The translations under genes and the position numbers were made by a program. From the NCBI RefSeq assembly GCF_914767665.1, contig NC_059507.1:34033270-34097269 (forward strand): a stretch of 64,000 bases of DNA, written 5' to 3'. How positions within the stretch are numbered: position 1 is the stretch's first letter; each line of letters opens with the position of its first letter. Below, piece after piece: positions 10,825-23,157 of this stretch. The notes beneath the pieces were generated by a model. That model made no database searches, was not told the origin of the DNA, and was given only the letters and a program-made list of their open reading frames with translations. Source of the DNA: Harmonia axyridis (lineage: Eukaryota; Arthropoda; Insecta; Coleoptera; Coccinellidae).

Positions 10825-11450
10825 TTTCGAATTTGAAGGTTGTGACTTAGTTTCAATGAGTCAGAAGTATATGTATAATACTCGTACACAAGGCTCATTC
10901 ATTTGACAGTTTTATTGTGACATCTGACAATATTTGCTTCGCTTTGCAAGGTTAGGTTAGTTAGATATACGCCTTTTGAAGTAAGAAATTACAGCTAAAA
11001 TATTTAACCAAACAATAGCGAAAAAAAAAACTAAATTAATTGAAAACCCCAGAAAGTATGTTAAAAAAAAAGGAAATGATAATTTGATTATGTATCTGAA
11101 AACTTGTCATATTTTAATCAAAGCTGAATTAATTTTTCGTAATCTGATTAGGAGTCATCAATGAATATTATTTTTAATAATAAAAACTAATAAAGGGGGG
11201 CAAATGTCAATTCTTCATAACATACACCAACCTACCCAATAAATACACATATTGCTATTCCAATGAATTATTTTCTGTTCAGCGAAGTTCGTCCATTTTT
11301 TGATGGTTAAAGAAAACACATTTACTGAAAAAACGTTCAGTATTTATTGTCAAAAATAAATAGACTCTTCGTAAAAATATATCAGAGATATTCCCACAAT
11401 AAACCACAAAAAATCCTGTGAATCAACTTGAACAATTTACAACCTATATA
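10824..11450. other. Intergenic, 3' flanks of the CAP-like gene and PolG1
   Basis: AT-rich, convergent 3' ends. It holds two TTAGG-like units near 10951 and a minus-strand AATAAA near 11342 that could serve PolG1. No coding signal. Confidence 0.5.
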
Positions 11451-14400
11451 TCATTTCTTCAAATTGGAATTTTCCTTATACCAAAATGAATACTGCCCAT
11501 AGGCTTTATCGATGGCTTGGTAAATATCCAAAGACTCCCCATTTGGGATATCGTAACCTTTCACCAACCCATGAGGGTTAGAAGGAGTGACACAATCCTG
11601 TTTAGCATCTTTTCTAAGGACTGTATCAACCTCAACCGATGAAAAAAATGCCACAGATTGTGGTAGATCATTTAAACCCAATTTTTGCACACAGAATGAT
11701 CTTGTTAGGAGATTCGTTACATGCATAGCCAAAGCTGCTTTATACTTATGTTCTTCCGGCACTAAGTATCGTATTTCATCATGGAAACTAAGACAGAATC
11801 TCCCCCTGTCTTTCAATATCCATCTCATACAAACAAGCATTAAATGAAGAAAATCCACTGCGCCACTCTGAACTACCCAGTTGACCCTTGTTGGCAGGTA
11901 TCTGTCGTCCTTTAAAGACTTTGGTTCGATCGACCTACTCAGACGACTGTTCAAAAAAGGGGTAACAGGGGATTTCTCACTAGCAATCGTTTCTAATCGA
12001 TTGAACATAGCCGATTCAGTACCTCCAACCCAAACAGGCCTCACGAAAACTTCTTCGACATGCTTCCCAAAAGATTTGGCCACTTCAAAAGCCTGCCACT
12101 TTGTATAAGGTTGATCTGGTAGTTCAAACGCAAATTCCTTCTTCAAAGTGTAAAATCTTTTGCCTTTGGTCATGCTGAACATTCTCTGAGACTTATTTTT
12201 AGCCTCCGCATCTGATATTGTCGGATTGTACTGTTTGAGTAGTCTTTCGGCGAAGGTTTGACCTGCTCCATATATCCTAGCGTAATTAATAACCTTGGCT
12301 TGATCCCTGGATATACCGATCGCTTTGGCTGTCACACTGTGCATGTCTGTACCATCTGCCTTATTTCCACTCAGAGTCATCCAGCCGAAGGGAGTGCCCC
12401 CTTGTATTTTGCAATAAGCGGCGTCTCCTATCAAAGAGGCGATCCACAATTCTTGGGAATCCACATCAGCTCCTACAATATTGTAACCCTTAGGCGCCTG
12501 CACCATGGCTCTAAGTTCGGAACCTACCCTTTCCGGATGTGCATTGGATGCAGTCATCCAAGTAGACTCAACAGCCCTTCTGGTTAAAGTACCACAAACG
12601 ATCACCATAGGAATTATAGCCCCTATTCTAACATCTTCTTTTTGAAGGCTTTTTGGGAGCTCCTGTGGGTTCAACCAAACAACCATCTGGTCCATGACGC
12701 GATCTCTGTTGTTTCTCCAGTAAGAAAGCATTCGAGCTATGGCCAATATTTGTTCCGCAGATTCGGTGTCTCCGGCTAAGACATTCTCAGAAAACTTGTT
12801 CAAAAAGTCTCTAGACAAGGGATTACCCACATTAAAAGCGGGACCGTTTTTGTGAGGCAACTTAAAAAACCAACAACAGTCTTCTATTTCGGTATTGCAC
12901 CAGATACCGGTTCCTTTGTAAAGGTTGCCTGTTTTATCCTTTTTAGCCTTAGCGTAAAACTCTTTACGCATTAATTCCTGCTGCACTTTGGAAGATATCA
13001 CATTCAAATTGTCCTCTCCGGGACTTTCTTTTGGTTTGTCGACTAGTAAGGGACATTTTTGCAATAATTGTTCTAACGGTAATTTCCTATAAATATCCGT
13101 GTCATTGTTGAAAGGAACTAGAAAACCCCAACCCTTTGATTTTAAAAAATGGAGGGGATATCCTTCCCAAGTAAGATTGAGAAGTTTTGGGGTTATCTGC
13201 ATGGAAGTGCTTATGAGTTGTGGTCCCGGTACCCAATTCTCTGATGTTTGCGAAAAAGGTTTTGGACACAGTTTCGTGTACCAGCTCGGATAACCAGCTA
13301 GTAACGGTCTAACTTTTCCAAGATTCTCCTTAGTTTCCCAAAGACTTTTGAATTTATCCTCTAAAGGATCATGTTCTTCGTCTGTCTTTTTAGGTTTATC
13401 AACAGCAGGACAGTCCACCTCCGGAGTTTTATCTAGGTTTTTCAATTTTTTTGTCTCGGCAGTCTTCTTTACTTTCAAGTGCCTAATGCTCCAGTCCTCA
13501 TTCCAAAGCCAAATATCTTTCTTATACTCGTCATTATGAAGAAGACTGCAAGCTTGATCTGCTCTTCGAATTAGTTTAATTTTTCGTTCAATGTCTAAAT
13601 CTTCGTAACTTTGCTGACTACTATCAATATATTTCTCCCAATTATCGTTAATCGGCAAATAGGCAGTGCTCAACTCTAACATCCCTGCTAAAGTTGCAGG
13701 ATGCGGAAACCTTTCCAAAAACATGGGAAAGAGATTCTGTAATACTTCATAAGTCGCAATAACATCTTTACAACAATAATTCATTACGTTTTGAAATTCT
13801 GCCTTGATGTCACTCAGCGTACCTTCTACAAAGATGTCCCTAGTTTTTTTGGATAGTCTTTTATTGCAGTATAATTTATATACATCGGCAAGATTGTTTA
13901 ACGAACTCACATGCTTCCAAGCTACGTCTTCTTCATCAGTTTTATCTGATTTCAGAAGAATTCTCTGATAACTTGTGACTCCACTGACGGCTATATGTAA
14001 ACTCATTGTGTCTATGAATCTTGTTCCAGTTCTTTCTAACCAATATTGTTCTTTGATTCGGGCTCTATCGTATGATACATTATGTCCAACTACCACCTTA
14101 GGCCTTTTTAACGAGTCATTTTCAATACTCTTACTTTTTTTTTTTGAAGTATCCTCTTTGGTACTCTCTAATGGTATCATATGTTCGGAGGTATAGTGTT
14201 TAGGGACAATAGGCTCACTAGATCCATCTATTAGTGATCTACTAACCCATGCATACCAAGCTTTATTACTAACAGCAGTAGCTAATGTTGGAGCTTTACC
14301 ACACATCATACAAACTTCAACGTCAAAAACTATAGCTTCTTCTAAAGGATACGGTACTGGCTCAGGTTCAAAATCATCACAATACCTTGTCCAGCCTTCT

Positions 14401-14858
14401 TGTAATTCCCATTTTTTGGGAATGGGAGGTAGATTCTTCAACAGATCAAAAACCATTGTTCTATATGGACTTGCTTGTTCTTCAGCTATAACATGAAAGT
14501 GTTCAAGTAAAGTTTCACCTCTCAGAGGTGGAATCCTTAGATTAACATCAGGAACTATAGTGTTTTCTTTTAGACCCAGTTGAAACTTGGACAGATTTGC
14601 TTTGCATCTTTCTAACACAACTGGGTCAACCTTATCTTCAAGGTTTTTCTTGAAAACCTGATCACGGATTGCTTTTGATAACATCTGAATACCGAGACTG
14701 TTGATTCGTGGTCCTTTAGATATTTCTGATGATCCATTTTGATCTTCTTTAGGAACCACAATTCGCTTTTTGTTGGGATTCGGTAAATAAACTTTCCTTA
14801 CAGTATTATTTAATGTTTGGGACAACGAAAAACCTCTCTTGAATATCTTCTTATCCAT
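11451..14858 (-). CDS. PolG1: Mitochondrial DNA polymerase gamma catalytic subunit
   Basis: Family A DNA polymerase that replicates mitochondrial DNA in the matrix. One exon, 1135 residues, close to the insect family length. The N terminus is basic and lacks acidic residues for about 35 residues, as expected for mitochondrial import. The 3'-5' exonuclease has its three motifs: VFDVEV 177-182, VVGHNVSYDR 256-265 and YCCKDVIATYEVLQ 361-374. The spacer (about 400-740) contains a K/E-rich insert at 462-500. The polymerase domain has GADVDSQELW 796-805 (motif A), RDQAKVINYARIYGAG 851-866 (motif B, the O-helix lysine and tyrosine) and SFHDEIRYLV 1024-1033 (motif C). All catalytic residues I can place are intact. 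It is divergent to UQCR-Q, another mitochondrial gene, about 790 bp away. Confidence 0.97.
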   Translation of the reverse strand: MDKKIFKRGFSLSQTLNNTVRKVYLPNPNKKRIVVPKEDQNGSSEISKGPRINSLGIQMLSKAIRDQVFKKNLEDKVDPVVLERCKANLSKFQLGLKENTIVPDVNLRIPPLRGETLLEHFHVIAEEQASPYRTMVFDLLKNLPPIPKKWELQEGWTRYCDDFEPEPVPYPLEEAIVFDVEVCMMCGKAPTLATAVSNKAWYAWVSRSLIDGSSEPIVPKHYTSEHMIPLESTKEDTSKKKSKSIENDSLKRPKVVVGHNVSYDRARIKEQYWLERTGTRFIDTMSLHIAVSGVTSYQRILLKSDKTDEEDVAWKHVSSLNNLADVYKLYCNKRLSKKTRDIFVEGTLSDIKAEFQNVMNYCCKDVIATYEVLQNLFPMFLERFPHPATLAGMLELSTAYLPINDNWEKYIDSSQQSYEDLDIERKIKLIRRADQACSLLHNDEYKKDIWLWNEDWSIRHLKVKKTAETKKLKNLDKTPEVDCPAVDKPKKTDEEHDPLEDKFKSLWETKENLGKVRPLLAGYPSWYTKLCPKPFSQTSENWVPGPQLISTSMQITPKLLNLTWEGYPLHFLKSKGWGFLVPFNNDTDIYRKLPLEQLLQKCPLLVDKPKESPGEDNLNVISSKVQQELMRKEFYAKAKKDKTGNLYKGTGIWCNTEIEDCCWFFKLPHKNGPAFNVGNPLSRDFLNKFSENVLAGDTESAEQILAIARMLSYWRNNRDRVMDQMVVWLNPQELPKSLQKEDVRIGAIIPMVIVCGTLTRRAVESTWMTASNAHPERVGSELRAMVQAPKGYNIVGADVDSQELWIASLIGDAAYCKIQGGTPFGWMTLSGNKADGTDMHSVTAKAIGISRDQAKVINYARIYGAGQTFAERLLKQYNPTISDAEAKNKSQRMFSMTKGKRFYTLKKEFAFELPDQPYTKWQAFEVAKSFGKHVEEVFVRPVWVGGTESAMFNRLETIASEKSPVTPFLNSRLSRSIEPKSLKDDRYLPTRVNWVVQSGAVDFLHLMLVCMRWILKDRGRFCLSFHDEIRYLVPEEHKYKAALAMHVTNLLTRSFCVQKLGLNDLPQSVAFFSSVEVDTVLRKDAKQDCVTPSNPHGLVKGYDIPNGESLDIYQAIDKAYGQYSFWYKENSNLKK

Positions 14859-15649
14859 TATCTCATGACAGCCTCAAATTATATTAGATGGTAATAGTTA
14901 CTCCTAAATACAATCCTATTAATATTGTACTTACCTCAATCTGTTATGAAGCAGCTTAGAAATTTATGTTTCTCTGTGATTTTTCCAATATTTGAAAACT
15001 CAACTAACACTTGGGTATTTATTAATCTTAAGCAAGTAAAAATATGTTCCAAACTGACTAGTGATTTTATTAGGTTAGTTTTATTTTATATATTTATTAT
15101 TTAGGTTATGAATAATAACCATCGAATTTCCTACGGTATGTAACAGCATAGTATAAATAATTCTTCATAATATGGTAGCAGTTACTACTTACTTTAAGCA
15201 AATCCATTCCAATATTTCCAGTAATATTAGTCCACTGACTAAAAATAATAACATACTCGGCGATTGGATAATATTTACAATGACAAAAAAATTATCAGAA
15301 TGTTCTGTTATTTATGATTTTCTCCGTCAGCCTGGCACAATATAAAGATAAAGGAAAATTTGTTTGTGCTCATGTGCTGCAGATTATTTTATATTCTGTT
15401 CTGTCTATTTTGACATCTTGTCAATCAAAATTTACGAATCTTGCAAATTCGCAATCAAAAGTAAGTAACAATATAATTTTCATCTAAAATTTTTAGTTTA
15501 ATAGTACCACTAATTAATTACCATATGAACTTTAATGCTATCAATTATAAATATTTTAATAGGGCATCTTCAATATTTTATGTTATGTAATGACTGGTCT
15601 TGTCTTATCAGAATTGTATGGTTTCTAATATATTTTTCAGATATTGACA
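14859..15649. promoter_or_regulatory. Divergent upstream region of PolG1 and UQCR-Q, with a UQCR-Q 5' UTR intron
   Basis: AT-rich. A strong donor (AAAA then GTAAGTAAC) at 15461 and an acceptor (TATTTTTCAG) ending at 15640 flank a likely 180-bp 5' UTR intron of UQCR-Q, leaving nine untranslated bases before its ATG. PolG1 transcription must start in the first few hundred bases. Both products are mitochondrial, so shared regulation is plausible but not shown. Confidence 0.5.
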
Positions 15650-16001
15650 ATGGGTCACGGATTCGGAAATCTCGCTAAACTCCGAGGGATTGTTTATTAC
15701 AGACTTTCGCCATTTGAACTTAAAGCCTTCGGTGGCGTTATTTCCCATGGTGTTCCAAATATGTTCAGAAGAGTCAAGGAAGAATTTCTCGTTGTAGTAC
15801 CACGTAAGTTACAATAATTATCAACAATTCATTCATTTCCAATTTAAGCTGATGATTTTTTGAATGATTTGCTGTACTTGTTCTGAATATATTTGTTCTT
15901 TTACAGCTTTTGTACTCGGTTATCTCATATATGATTGGGGAAACAAGAAACATGCCGAATTAAATAGGAAAAACCCTGCAGATTTCGCCGATGAACAGTG
16001 A
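15650..16001 (+). CDS. UQCR-Q: Cytochrome bc1 complex subunit 8 (UQCRQ)
   Basis: Small one-pass inner-membrane subunit of respiratory complex III, bound to cytochrome b. Exons 15650-15803 and 15907-16001 give 82 residues, the family length. Marks: MGHGFGNLAKLRGIVYY, SPFELKAFGG and GVPNMFRRVKEEF in the matrix part, then the hydrophobic FVLGYLIYDWGN segment and a short charged end (KNPADFADEQ). The intron is 103 bp with GTAAGT and TTACAG, phase 1. Start chosen because it lies nine bases after a good acceptor and gives the family N terminus. AATAAA follows the stop at 16040. Confidence 0.96.
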
Positions 16002-16039
16002 ATTTAAATTGTTTAAGTAAGGTTTAGTTAGTATGAGAT

Positions 16040-16045
16040 AATAAA
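16040..16045 (+). terminator. Poly(A) signal of UQCR-Q
   Basis: AATAAA 38 bases after the stop codon. Confidence 0.6.
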
Positions 16046-16330
16046 TATAAAATGTCTTTAGTCAAGTCGTTTGATTTTCAGAACTCTGATGAATAGAGCC
16101 TACTTTTTCTATTTTGAAATGAAAGAAATAATGAATTATATTTTTTATTCAAGTGATATATGAATCTATATAGTACAATATACACTGATGATTTGATAAA
16201 TTTTCCTACACAATCTTAAATTATAATATATATCAAATTTTTATGAATATGATTTTAATGATAGATTAAAATCTTATATTCTCAACAATCCAACTTTGGA
16301 AATAATGGTCTCATTATTAATATATGATTC

Positions 16331-18702
16331 TTAGTATTCGTCATGAAAAGGATAATCTTTATGATTTCCAAAATACGGAGCTAAACACACACGCACATTT
16401 TTGTGAAAAGAATCGATATACTCGATATCTTCCTTATCTAACTGGAAATCAAAAATATCAAAATTCTCAATGATTCTGGATTTGGTAACCGATTTTGGCA
16501 GAACAACAACTCCTAATTTGGTTATCTGAAAACATCAAAAGAAAAGATTTTATAAGAATTGTTCAATAATTTCTTACTACTCACAAGATAGTTTAATACA
16601 ACTTGGGCGGGTGTTTTGTTATATTTCTTTCCAATCTCAGCCACTTCGGGTTCTAATATCGTAGGTTTTGGTATTCTGGGTTTTCCATAGGAGTCAATTC
16701 TGCCTAAGGGGCAATATCCAGCAACAACAATATCTTTTCCTTTGCAGTACTCAATCAATTTTTTGTTGTTGAAATTGGGATTTACTTCGACTTGGTTGCA
16801 CACCGGTTTGATTCTAGCCATACCTAAGATCTTTTCTATTTGAGTTTTGTTGAAATTAGAGACTCCAATACTTCTGGTAAGTCCTAAATCGTAAGTTTCT
16901 TCCATTCCTTCCCAAGTTTCGGTGATTTCTGTTTCGCTGTAGGCATCAGGGCCCCCTTCTGTGGGCCATGGACCAGCTTCTTCCTTTACATCAATTTTTT
17001 AGAATTTACCCACAACAATTTCAAAATAATGCAGCATCAAAAAAATACAAAATATGTACATATGAGTTTACCAAATTTATTATGAAATTATATTATTATA
17101 ATTCGCTCTTCAATAATCTTTTCAAGTGATGAATTCCCATTACATTCTCGACTGTATAAGATTGTTTGAGGATTTTTATCTTGATGATTTTTTTTCGAGT
17201 TTGACTAAATTTTAGTAGGGTGTTTAATGACAAGAAGACGCGATTAATTAAAAGAAATACAAATTATGCACTCAATTTTTGAGTTTGTGGTTTGAAAACA
17301 TGAATCTGAAGAAGTTACAACACAAAAATATTAAAAAAAAACACTATAAATAATAATACTTGATGTAGAGCATTTCATGCTTTTTTAGAATAAGTGTCCG
17401 TAATGTGTAACATTTGTAGCATCAACAAAAGTGTTAATTCATAAACAAAAAAATTCCTAGATGAATCTGCCGCTGATGATGTTGCGAAAAGTCTAAACAA
17501 ATAATAAAAATAATCAGGTTTATTGCGCTTTGTTCTGCATTAAAACTAATTGATAATGTCAATGGTCAAAGTGTATTTCCAATGGGTTCATTAACAGGGT
17601 TGATAAATCAAATTTTTATCATTTACCTTGAACCCAAAAGGCCAGTGAATTAAATATAGGTCCAAATATTCTAGCTTCAAATTCTTCAGAGAGTCCTTCA
17701 ACATAGGAACTACCTTCTCCTTTTCATGGTAGTTTGACCAAAGCTGAGGAAAATGTTGATATTATATATTGTTGTTGTATGAACATTCGTTTACCTTGCT
17801 TGTTATGAATAAATCTTCTCTTTTCACAACACCTTCCTTTATTTTCGTTGATATTCCTTCCCCCACTTCCGCTTCATTACCATAGTACCAAGCGCAGTCA
17901 ATATGCCTGTAGCCAGCATCAATTGCATCTTTAACAGCTTGTGTGACTTGGCCTGGTGGTGACTGCAATTTGAAAAATAAATAACAATGACGGTGTAGAC
18001 TCACTGCAACCATTGGTTGTTGGATAAATAATTTAGAGTGTTCTACTTAAAGTGGAGATGGTACACAGTAATAATGCCTACACAAAACAGGCGGTTCTCG
18101 TTATTTGGCCTTTTTTTTAAGACAATTCAAAATGTACGGTCTATTTATTATGAGCGAGAGCGACAAACATAAATTGTAATACTTACCTGAAATGAACTAT
18201 AATAATTTTAAAGCTAATTTATCTGTATACCTATCACCATTGATATTGATATGTCATAGCTAATGAAAAAATATTTGAATCGTTTCAGCAAAAATTCTAA
18301 CCGTCCAGAATTTTTCATAAATTACTTTTTACTAAGACACCTAAGAGCAATAAAAGTGTAAATTATTAGAAACTACGCTTCTATAGAGTTTTTTTTTAAA
18401 TTTGTGACTAAAAGTTTCTTACACATAAATAATCTTTTAAATCTAAATAACTCGTTCAAATATTGAAATTCACAAAGTTTATTTTGAAAAAGAAAAAATC
18501 TTTTGGCTTGGATTTTTCAAAAAAGGTAAAGTTAACTGTTTGGCGAGTCTTTCGAAATTGATTTGGATTTCAATTTTTGTGTGAAAGTTTGTTTTAAGCG
18601 ATTAATTAAGGTTCAACAGATAATCATACTTACATTGAAGGTGCCCAGTCCTATTATAGGTATCTCTAAATTGTTGTTGAATTTTAAACTCTTCGGTATC
18701 AT
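16331..18702 (-). CDS. Aldo-keto reductase (AKR1 type)
   Basis: NADPH-dependent reductase of aldehydes and ketones, cytosolic. Exons: 18702-18634, 17962-17795, 17743-17627, 16983-16585 and 16525-16331, giving 315 residues, the standard AKR length. The catalytic tetrad is complete: D45 and Y50 in GYRHIDCAWYYGNE, K79 in ITSKLW, H112 in LIHWP. Also GLGTF at 18-22, SIGVSNFN, CNQVEVNPNF, GYCPLG, and the cofactor-binding VVLPKSVTKSRI. The acceptor of the fourth exon (GATGTAAAG) has a poor pyrimidine tract, so that boundary is the least certain. I cannot name the substrate, and AKR1 genes are numerous in insects, so no symbol is given. Start at 18702 (MIPKSLKF) fits the family; the frame is open upstream but unlike it. 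Confidence 0.93.
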
Positions 18703-19178
18703 TTTTTGATTTTGCAACGTCTTTTGAACACACTTTTTCACTGAAAAACTCAAAAAACTATCATCATACCGAATAAATACCTTGTTATTTATAGTAGAGA
18801 ATTGTATTTGAATGTACAAATATCGGATCTGAGAAAGGTAGTGGGAAAATTCACATGCGCAATTACTACTGTAATCAGATAAGTTTTTTGTTCATGACCT
18901 TAACAGATTTGATAATTCGATCTGGCTGAAGTCCAGAATTTTTGTTTCGTTTATAAAGATCAATTGTTGAAATTCAAAGATTATTCAAAATGAAGATCGA
19001 TTGTTAATATTTTTCTGTGTTCACTGAAGCACAGATAACATAACTACCAAGATCTGTGATTAAACGTCAAATCTGTCATCTTATGTGGCCCTGACCGGTT
19101 GGCAAATGTAAATGAAAAGATTGATAAGGTTCTACTTTTGGAAAAAACGATAGGAATTTATTTTTTATTAATTTCAAA
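18703..19178. promoter_or_regulatory. Shared upstream region of the aldo-keto reductase and Ostgamma
   Basis: 476-bp head-to-head spacer, AT-rich. It has a CGATCTTCATTTTG-type inverted pair near 18955-19000. No coding frame. A promoter function is inferred from gene orientation only. Confidence 0.4.
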
Positions 19179-20534
19179 ATGAAGGCATTAACAATATGCC
19201 TTATTTCAATTTTGTTTATTTACATAGGTTTTGCCGGTGGACAATCTAAAAAGCCTGTGAGTTAATGTTTCAGCAGCAATTTTCCACATTTTCATGAACT
19301 CCTTGTACTTTCAGAGTCTATCACTGGAGGAAAGATTCGAGCAATTGAATTTCGTTTATAAAAATAGACCTGTTGTTAAATTCAATGGAAATCAATTTCG
19401 TACATATGTGAAAGGAGCACCCAGAAACTATTCCATGATAGTTATGTTTACCGCTTTGGCTCCTCAAAGACAATGTATGATTTGTAGACACGCCAGTGAT
19501 GAATACCATATCGTTTCCAATTCTTTCAAGCATTCACCTAGCTATTCAAAGAAATTATACTTTGCTATTGTTGATTTTGATGAAGGGTCTGATGTTTTCC
19601 AAATGGTACCTATGGCGGATTGATTTTGTATCAAAGATATTATAAGCAGTAATGTTTCAGATGAAATTGAATACTGCTCCAGTCTTTATGCATTTTCCAG
19701 CAAAAGGAAAGCCACAAAAGGCTGATACAATGGATATATCAAGGGTTGGGGTATCAGCTGAAGAAATATCTAAGTGGATAGCAGACAGAACTGATATACA
19801 GGTATATTTCTTATAAGAATACAATTGAATCACTTTCCTGTTCATGTTTCATTCTAGATTCATGTTATAAGACCTCCAAATTACTTAGGAACGGTTGCTG
19901 CAATAATCTTATGTGGATTAGTAGCAGGTTTCTTGTATTTGAGAAGAAACAACTTGGATTTCTTGTACAATAAAACTATGTGGGGAATGACTTCACTTTT
20001 CTTTTGTTTTACAATGATATCAGGGCAAATGTGGAACCATATAAGAGGTCCTCCTTTTCTCCATCAGGGTCAGAATGGACAAATTGCCTATATCCATGGT
20101 TCATCTCAAGGACAGTTTGTTGTTGAGACTTACATTATCATGATATTGAGTATCCTTTTGAAAAAATCTTATAAGAAGGGAAACTAACAGCATATAAAAA
20201 GTTGTTCTTTCATATGAATTTTATAACAAATGACTTTTCCTTAATGTCTATTAAAGATGCTGCTGTTGTAATTGGCATGATTCTCTTAACAGAAGCGGCT
20301 AGAGGTAAACGAGATCCAAATAAAACTAAAATAATGGCTGTCACTGGCCTCATTCTAGTCTCTGTTTTCTTCTCTTTGTTACTGTCCATTTTCAGAACCA
20401 AGACTCAAGGTTATCCTTATAGGTGAGAATTTTATTTTTTCAAGGAGCTTCATTAACATCAGCTAACTCTTATTATTAATTTCATTCTTTTTGGTTATCT
20501 TTTTTTATTTCATTACAGGTTGCTGTTCACTTGA
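19179..20534 (+). CDS. Ostgamma: Oligosaccharyltransferase gamma subunit (OST3/OST6, TUSC3/MAGT1 type)
   Basis: Subunit of the ER membrane oligosaccharyltransferase complex for N-glycosylation; its lumenal thioredoxin-like domain holds acceptor proteins by mixed disulfides. Exons: 19179-19256, 19315-19605, 19661-19801, 19858-20149, 20257-20422 and 20519-20534, total 327 residues. A signal peptide covers about 1-20 (ALTICLISILFIYIGF). The thioredoxin-like domain holds the redox motif CMIC at 80-83, followed by KLNTAPVFMHFPAKGKP. Four membrane segments follow, starting near LGTVAAIILCGLVAGF; between them lies SGQMWNHIRGPPF. The end is TQGYPYRLLFT, typical of the family. The last exon carries only five codons. 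The splice at 20149/20257 restores LNAAVVIGM, as in relatives. Confidence 0.95.
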
Positions 20535-23157
20535 AGTTATACCTGTTGAGTTGCTGTATAATTTTTGTTACAGTATGTTAGAGATTTTAATTAAATTTTT
20601 TTATTTATTTGTCTCTTTGTGTTGAACCCTAATTTTTTGGCTTCGTTATAATTTGAACTAAAATTTATTAATAATTTATTTTGGAAGAAAAAGTGATTTT
20701 TGTCAGCTCTGACCTCATTTAGTGAGTTGTGTCGATTATCAACAAACATTAAATTCTTTTTTCAGATTGCTCTTCGAGTAGAAAAATATTCTACATCTTC
20801 TAAAACCATGATGGAAAGTTCAAATTGTAAATTTGAAATTGTAATTGGAAGGGACAAAAATAAATACAAGTTGAAAATTAGAATCATTGTATTTTCACTA
20901 ACAAATTTGCACTTCTCCTAAACACATTGAACATTTCAGTGCTGTCAATTTTTCTTGAACGTCTCATCGAATTTTTTCCACACATATTATATGTAACAAA
21001 TTTTGCACACAACAGATATTCCTCTTTTTATTGATATATTTTATTTTTTATATATTCACAAAGGAGTTATCACTAAATAAATAATTGAACGGACTGTACA
21101 AACATTGTCTTTAGTCTCTTTCTGATATTTTTTATACCTATTCGCGTAGTGTCAAACGATCCTTGGTCCTCAAAAATCTTCATGAAATGAAAAATGACTA
21201 GCTCCCTAACTTTATGTTGTAGTCTCTTTTTTATTGTCAAACAAAACTTTTTTGCCCTGCAAAGCATCCAAGCCTTCACCTAAGTTTTTATGAAACTTTA
21301 AATTATTTCAAGAAGATTCAATTCTTTTTTTATTTTCTGTTTTCGTTTCATCAGTCATGTGGTGTTTAGTTTCGATCCTTTATTATTCATAACCGGGACG
21401 GATGTTAATACAAAAATAAAATCACTCGGAAGTTTCGCAAAAAATAGCACGCTGAATAAAAAAATGATACGTTAGTACGCGCACTGTGAATATTTATATA
21501 TATTTATTCGTTAGGTTGGTAAGCCTGTTATTGACAGCTGACATGTCTTTTGGACTGACATTTGACAATATCATGTTACACGGGCGTAGCCAGGTTTCAA
21601 GATTTATATTATAGACTGCAGCTGTGCGTATGATGGTCGATAGTTATGCTGCATGCCAGCTAGCCTCTTTTTATTTTAATAAATGTTGAATCTTCAGATT
21701 TCGGAGGGGGGTTTGAACCCCCCGGCCATGTCCGTTTCCTGTTACTTTCTTCGCTTTCCACAATCGGAACGAAAAATTGATAGAAATATGATAGTTTATG
21801 AGCCAATAGTAGCTATGTAAGAAAATCGCTCACTCAATCAATGTAGAAATCATGAATTTTGAAAACCGATGTACCAACGAAGTAGATGCATAAGGGATCC
21901 AATACAAAACAATCCATCCTTCTCTTTGGTAGATATTTGAACATGATGGAAATATGGTTTTTAATACAAAATGGATGTTTAGTGGAAGTACATAGCTGGC
22001 GTTTTGAAGGGTTTCATGTAGAGAAGAGCGATATTTCACGAACTGTGATTTAATCACTGATATCAGAATGTCACAGGTAGTCACGGTTCCGAAAAACGAA
22101 TACAGAGCGTGACGGGATCACAGTTTGAACATTTCACAGATCTTTTCAGGGCATATCATCGTCCGTTGCAATCGTAAATTATGAAGGCAGCCTGATGTTT
22201 TAATTGCTTCGGAACCTTTTTCGACTAACATAATTGTATATTTTTATGACAATCCCAGCATCGTAGGCAACTTCGCCTGCTTTAGGAAGTATTTTTGTAG
22301 GACTAGTTAAACAATAAATACTTGCTACAAACAAATAATAACTACTGAATTACTGCATGATTGGTGGTGGCAATAAAATTCTAATTTTATGCTTATCTTT
22401 CATAAACAACCCAAAAGAAATTCTTTCTATATTGAAGTTGTCGACCGAAGCAATAAATGGTACTCTGTATTATAAAAATAAACGAAAACACGTCAGAGAC
22501 ATAATAATAATAGGCGAAAGAATAATAACAGGCGAAAGACCAGCAATCTTTGGGCTTTCTTCACAAAAGTTGATGTAAATTATGCTTCTTGTAATTTATG
22601 CAAGTTGAAATTATCTTTCGAAACCACGTCTTCAAATTTGAGGAATCATTTGAAAAATCGATATCCTTCTGTTACGTTCCTAACTAAATCTGAAATGAGG
22701 AAAAGAGTTGAAAATGTAAGAAAAATTGATGTTTTCATAATAATTTTTCATTAATTTTGCTTTGAATGATAAGAGTGACCAATTCGAGTTGCAAAGATAA
22801 ACGACCTAAGGTTTGGGTGATTCATACAAATATTAATAACGAGCAACCTAAACAGTGATCACGCCACGATTTCATTTCACTGATATCATAAAGTAACGTT
22901 CACGTTTCACAACGTGATTTGAAAATCACGGTATCGCTCCTCTCTAGTTTTATGAATTATTGGGCAGTTGGAGAACCCCTATTTAAGTTAGGTTAGGTGA
23001 CGGTTGAATGTAAATAATTCAATATTTAAATTTTTTCTTTTAAAGCCGTTGTTTTCATGGCTCGACTCTTCAAGAACCAGCCTAGTGGTGAATAAGGCTG
23101 TGATTCTCATTGCAACTAGAAAAACCATTATTTTCAATTGAGCCCGATAGATCTCTC
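20535..23157. other. Intergenic, Ostgamma to Grd 3' end, with hAT remnants
   Basis: About 2.6 kb with no host gene. 20535-21050 is the Ostgamma 3' flank. Near 21579 the motif CACGGGCGTAGCCAGG looks like the terminus of a hAT-type non-autonomous element, and a BED finger piece lies at 22540-22735. 22740-23157 should hold the Grd 3' UTR. Other short frames here look random. Confidence 0.5.
22542..22735 (+). pseudogene. BED zinc finger fragment of a hAT transposase
   Basis: A frame reads LWAFFTKVDVNYASCNLCKL, then SNLRNHLKNRYPSV. This is the BED finger pattern: aromatic residues before, CxxC, then H with a second metal residue. The second metal-binding histidine appears as arginine (NRYP where HP is usual), so the finger is probably dead. 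No catalytic domain follows. BED fingers of this form are common at the N terminus of hAT transposases. Confidence 0.6.

Noticed and set aside
22357..22578. 73-codon frame upstream of the BED finger
   Set aside because: Low complexity with no domain; it overlaps the finger in another frame.
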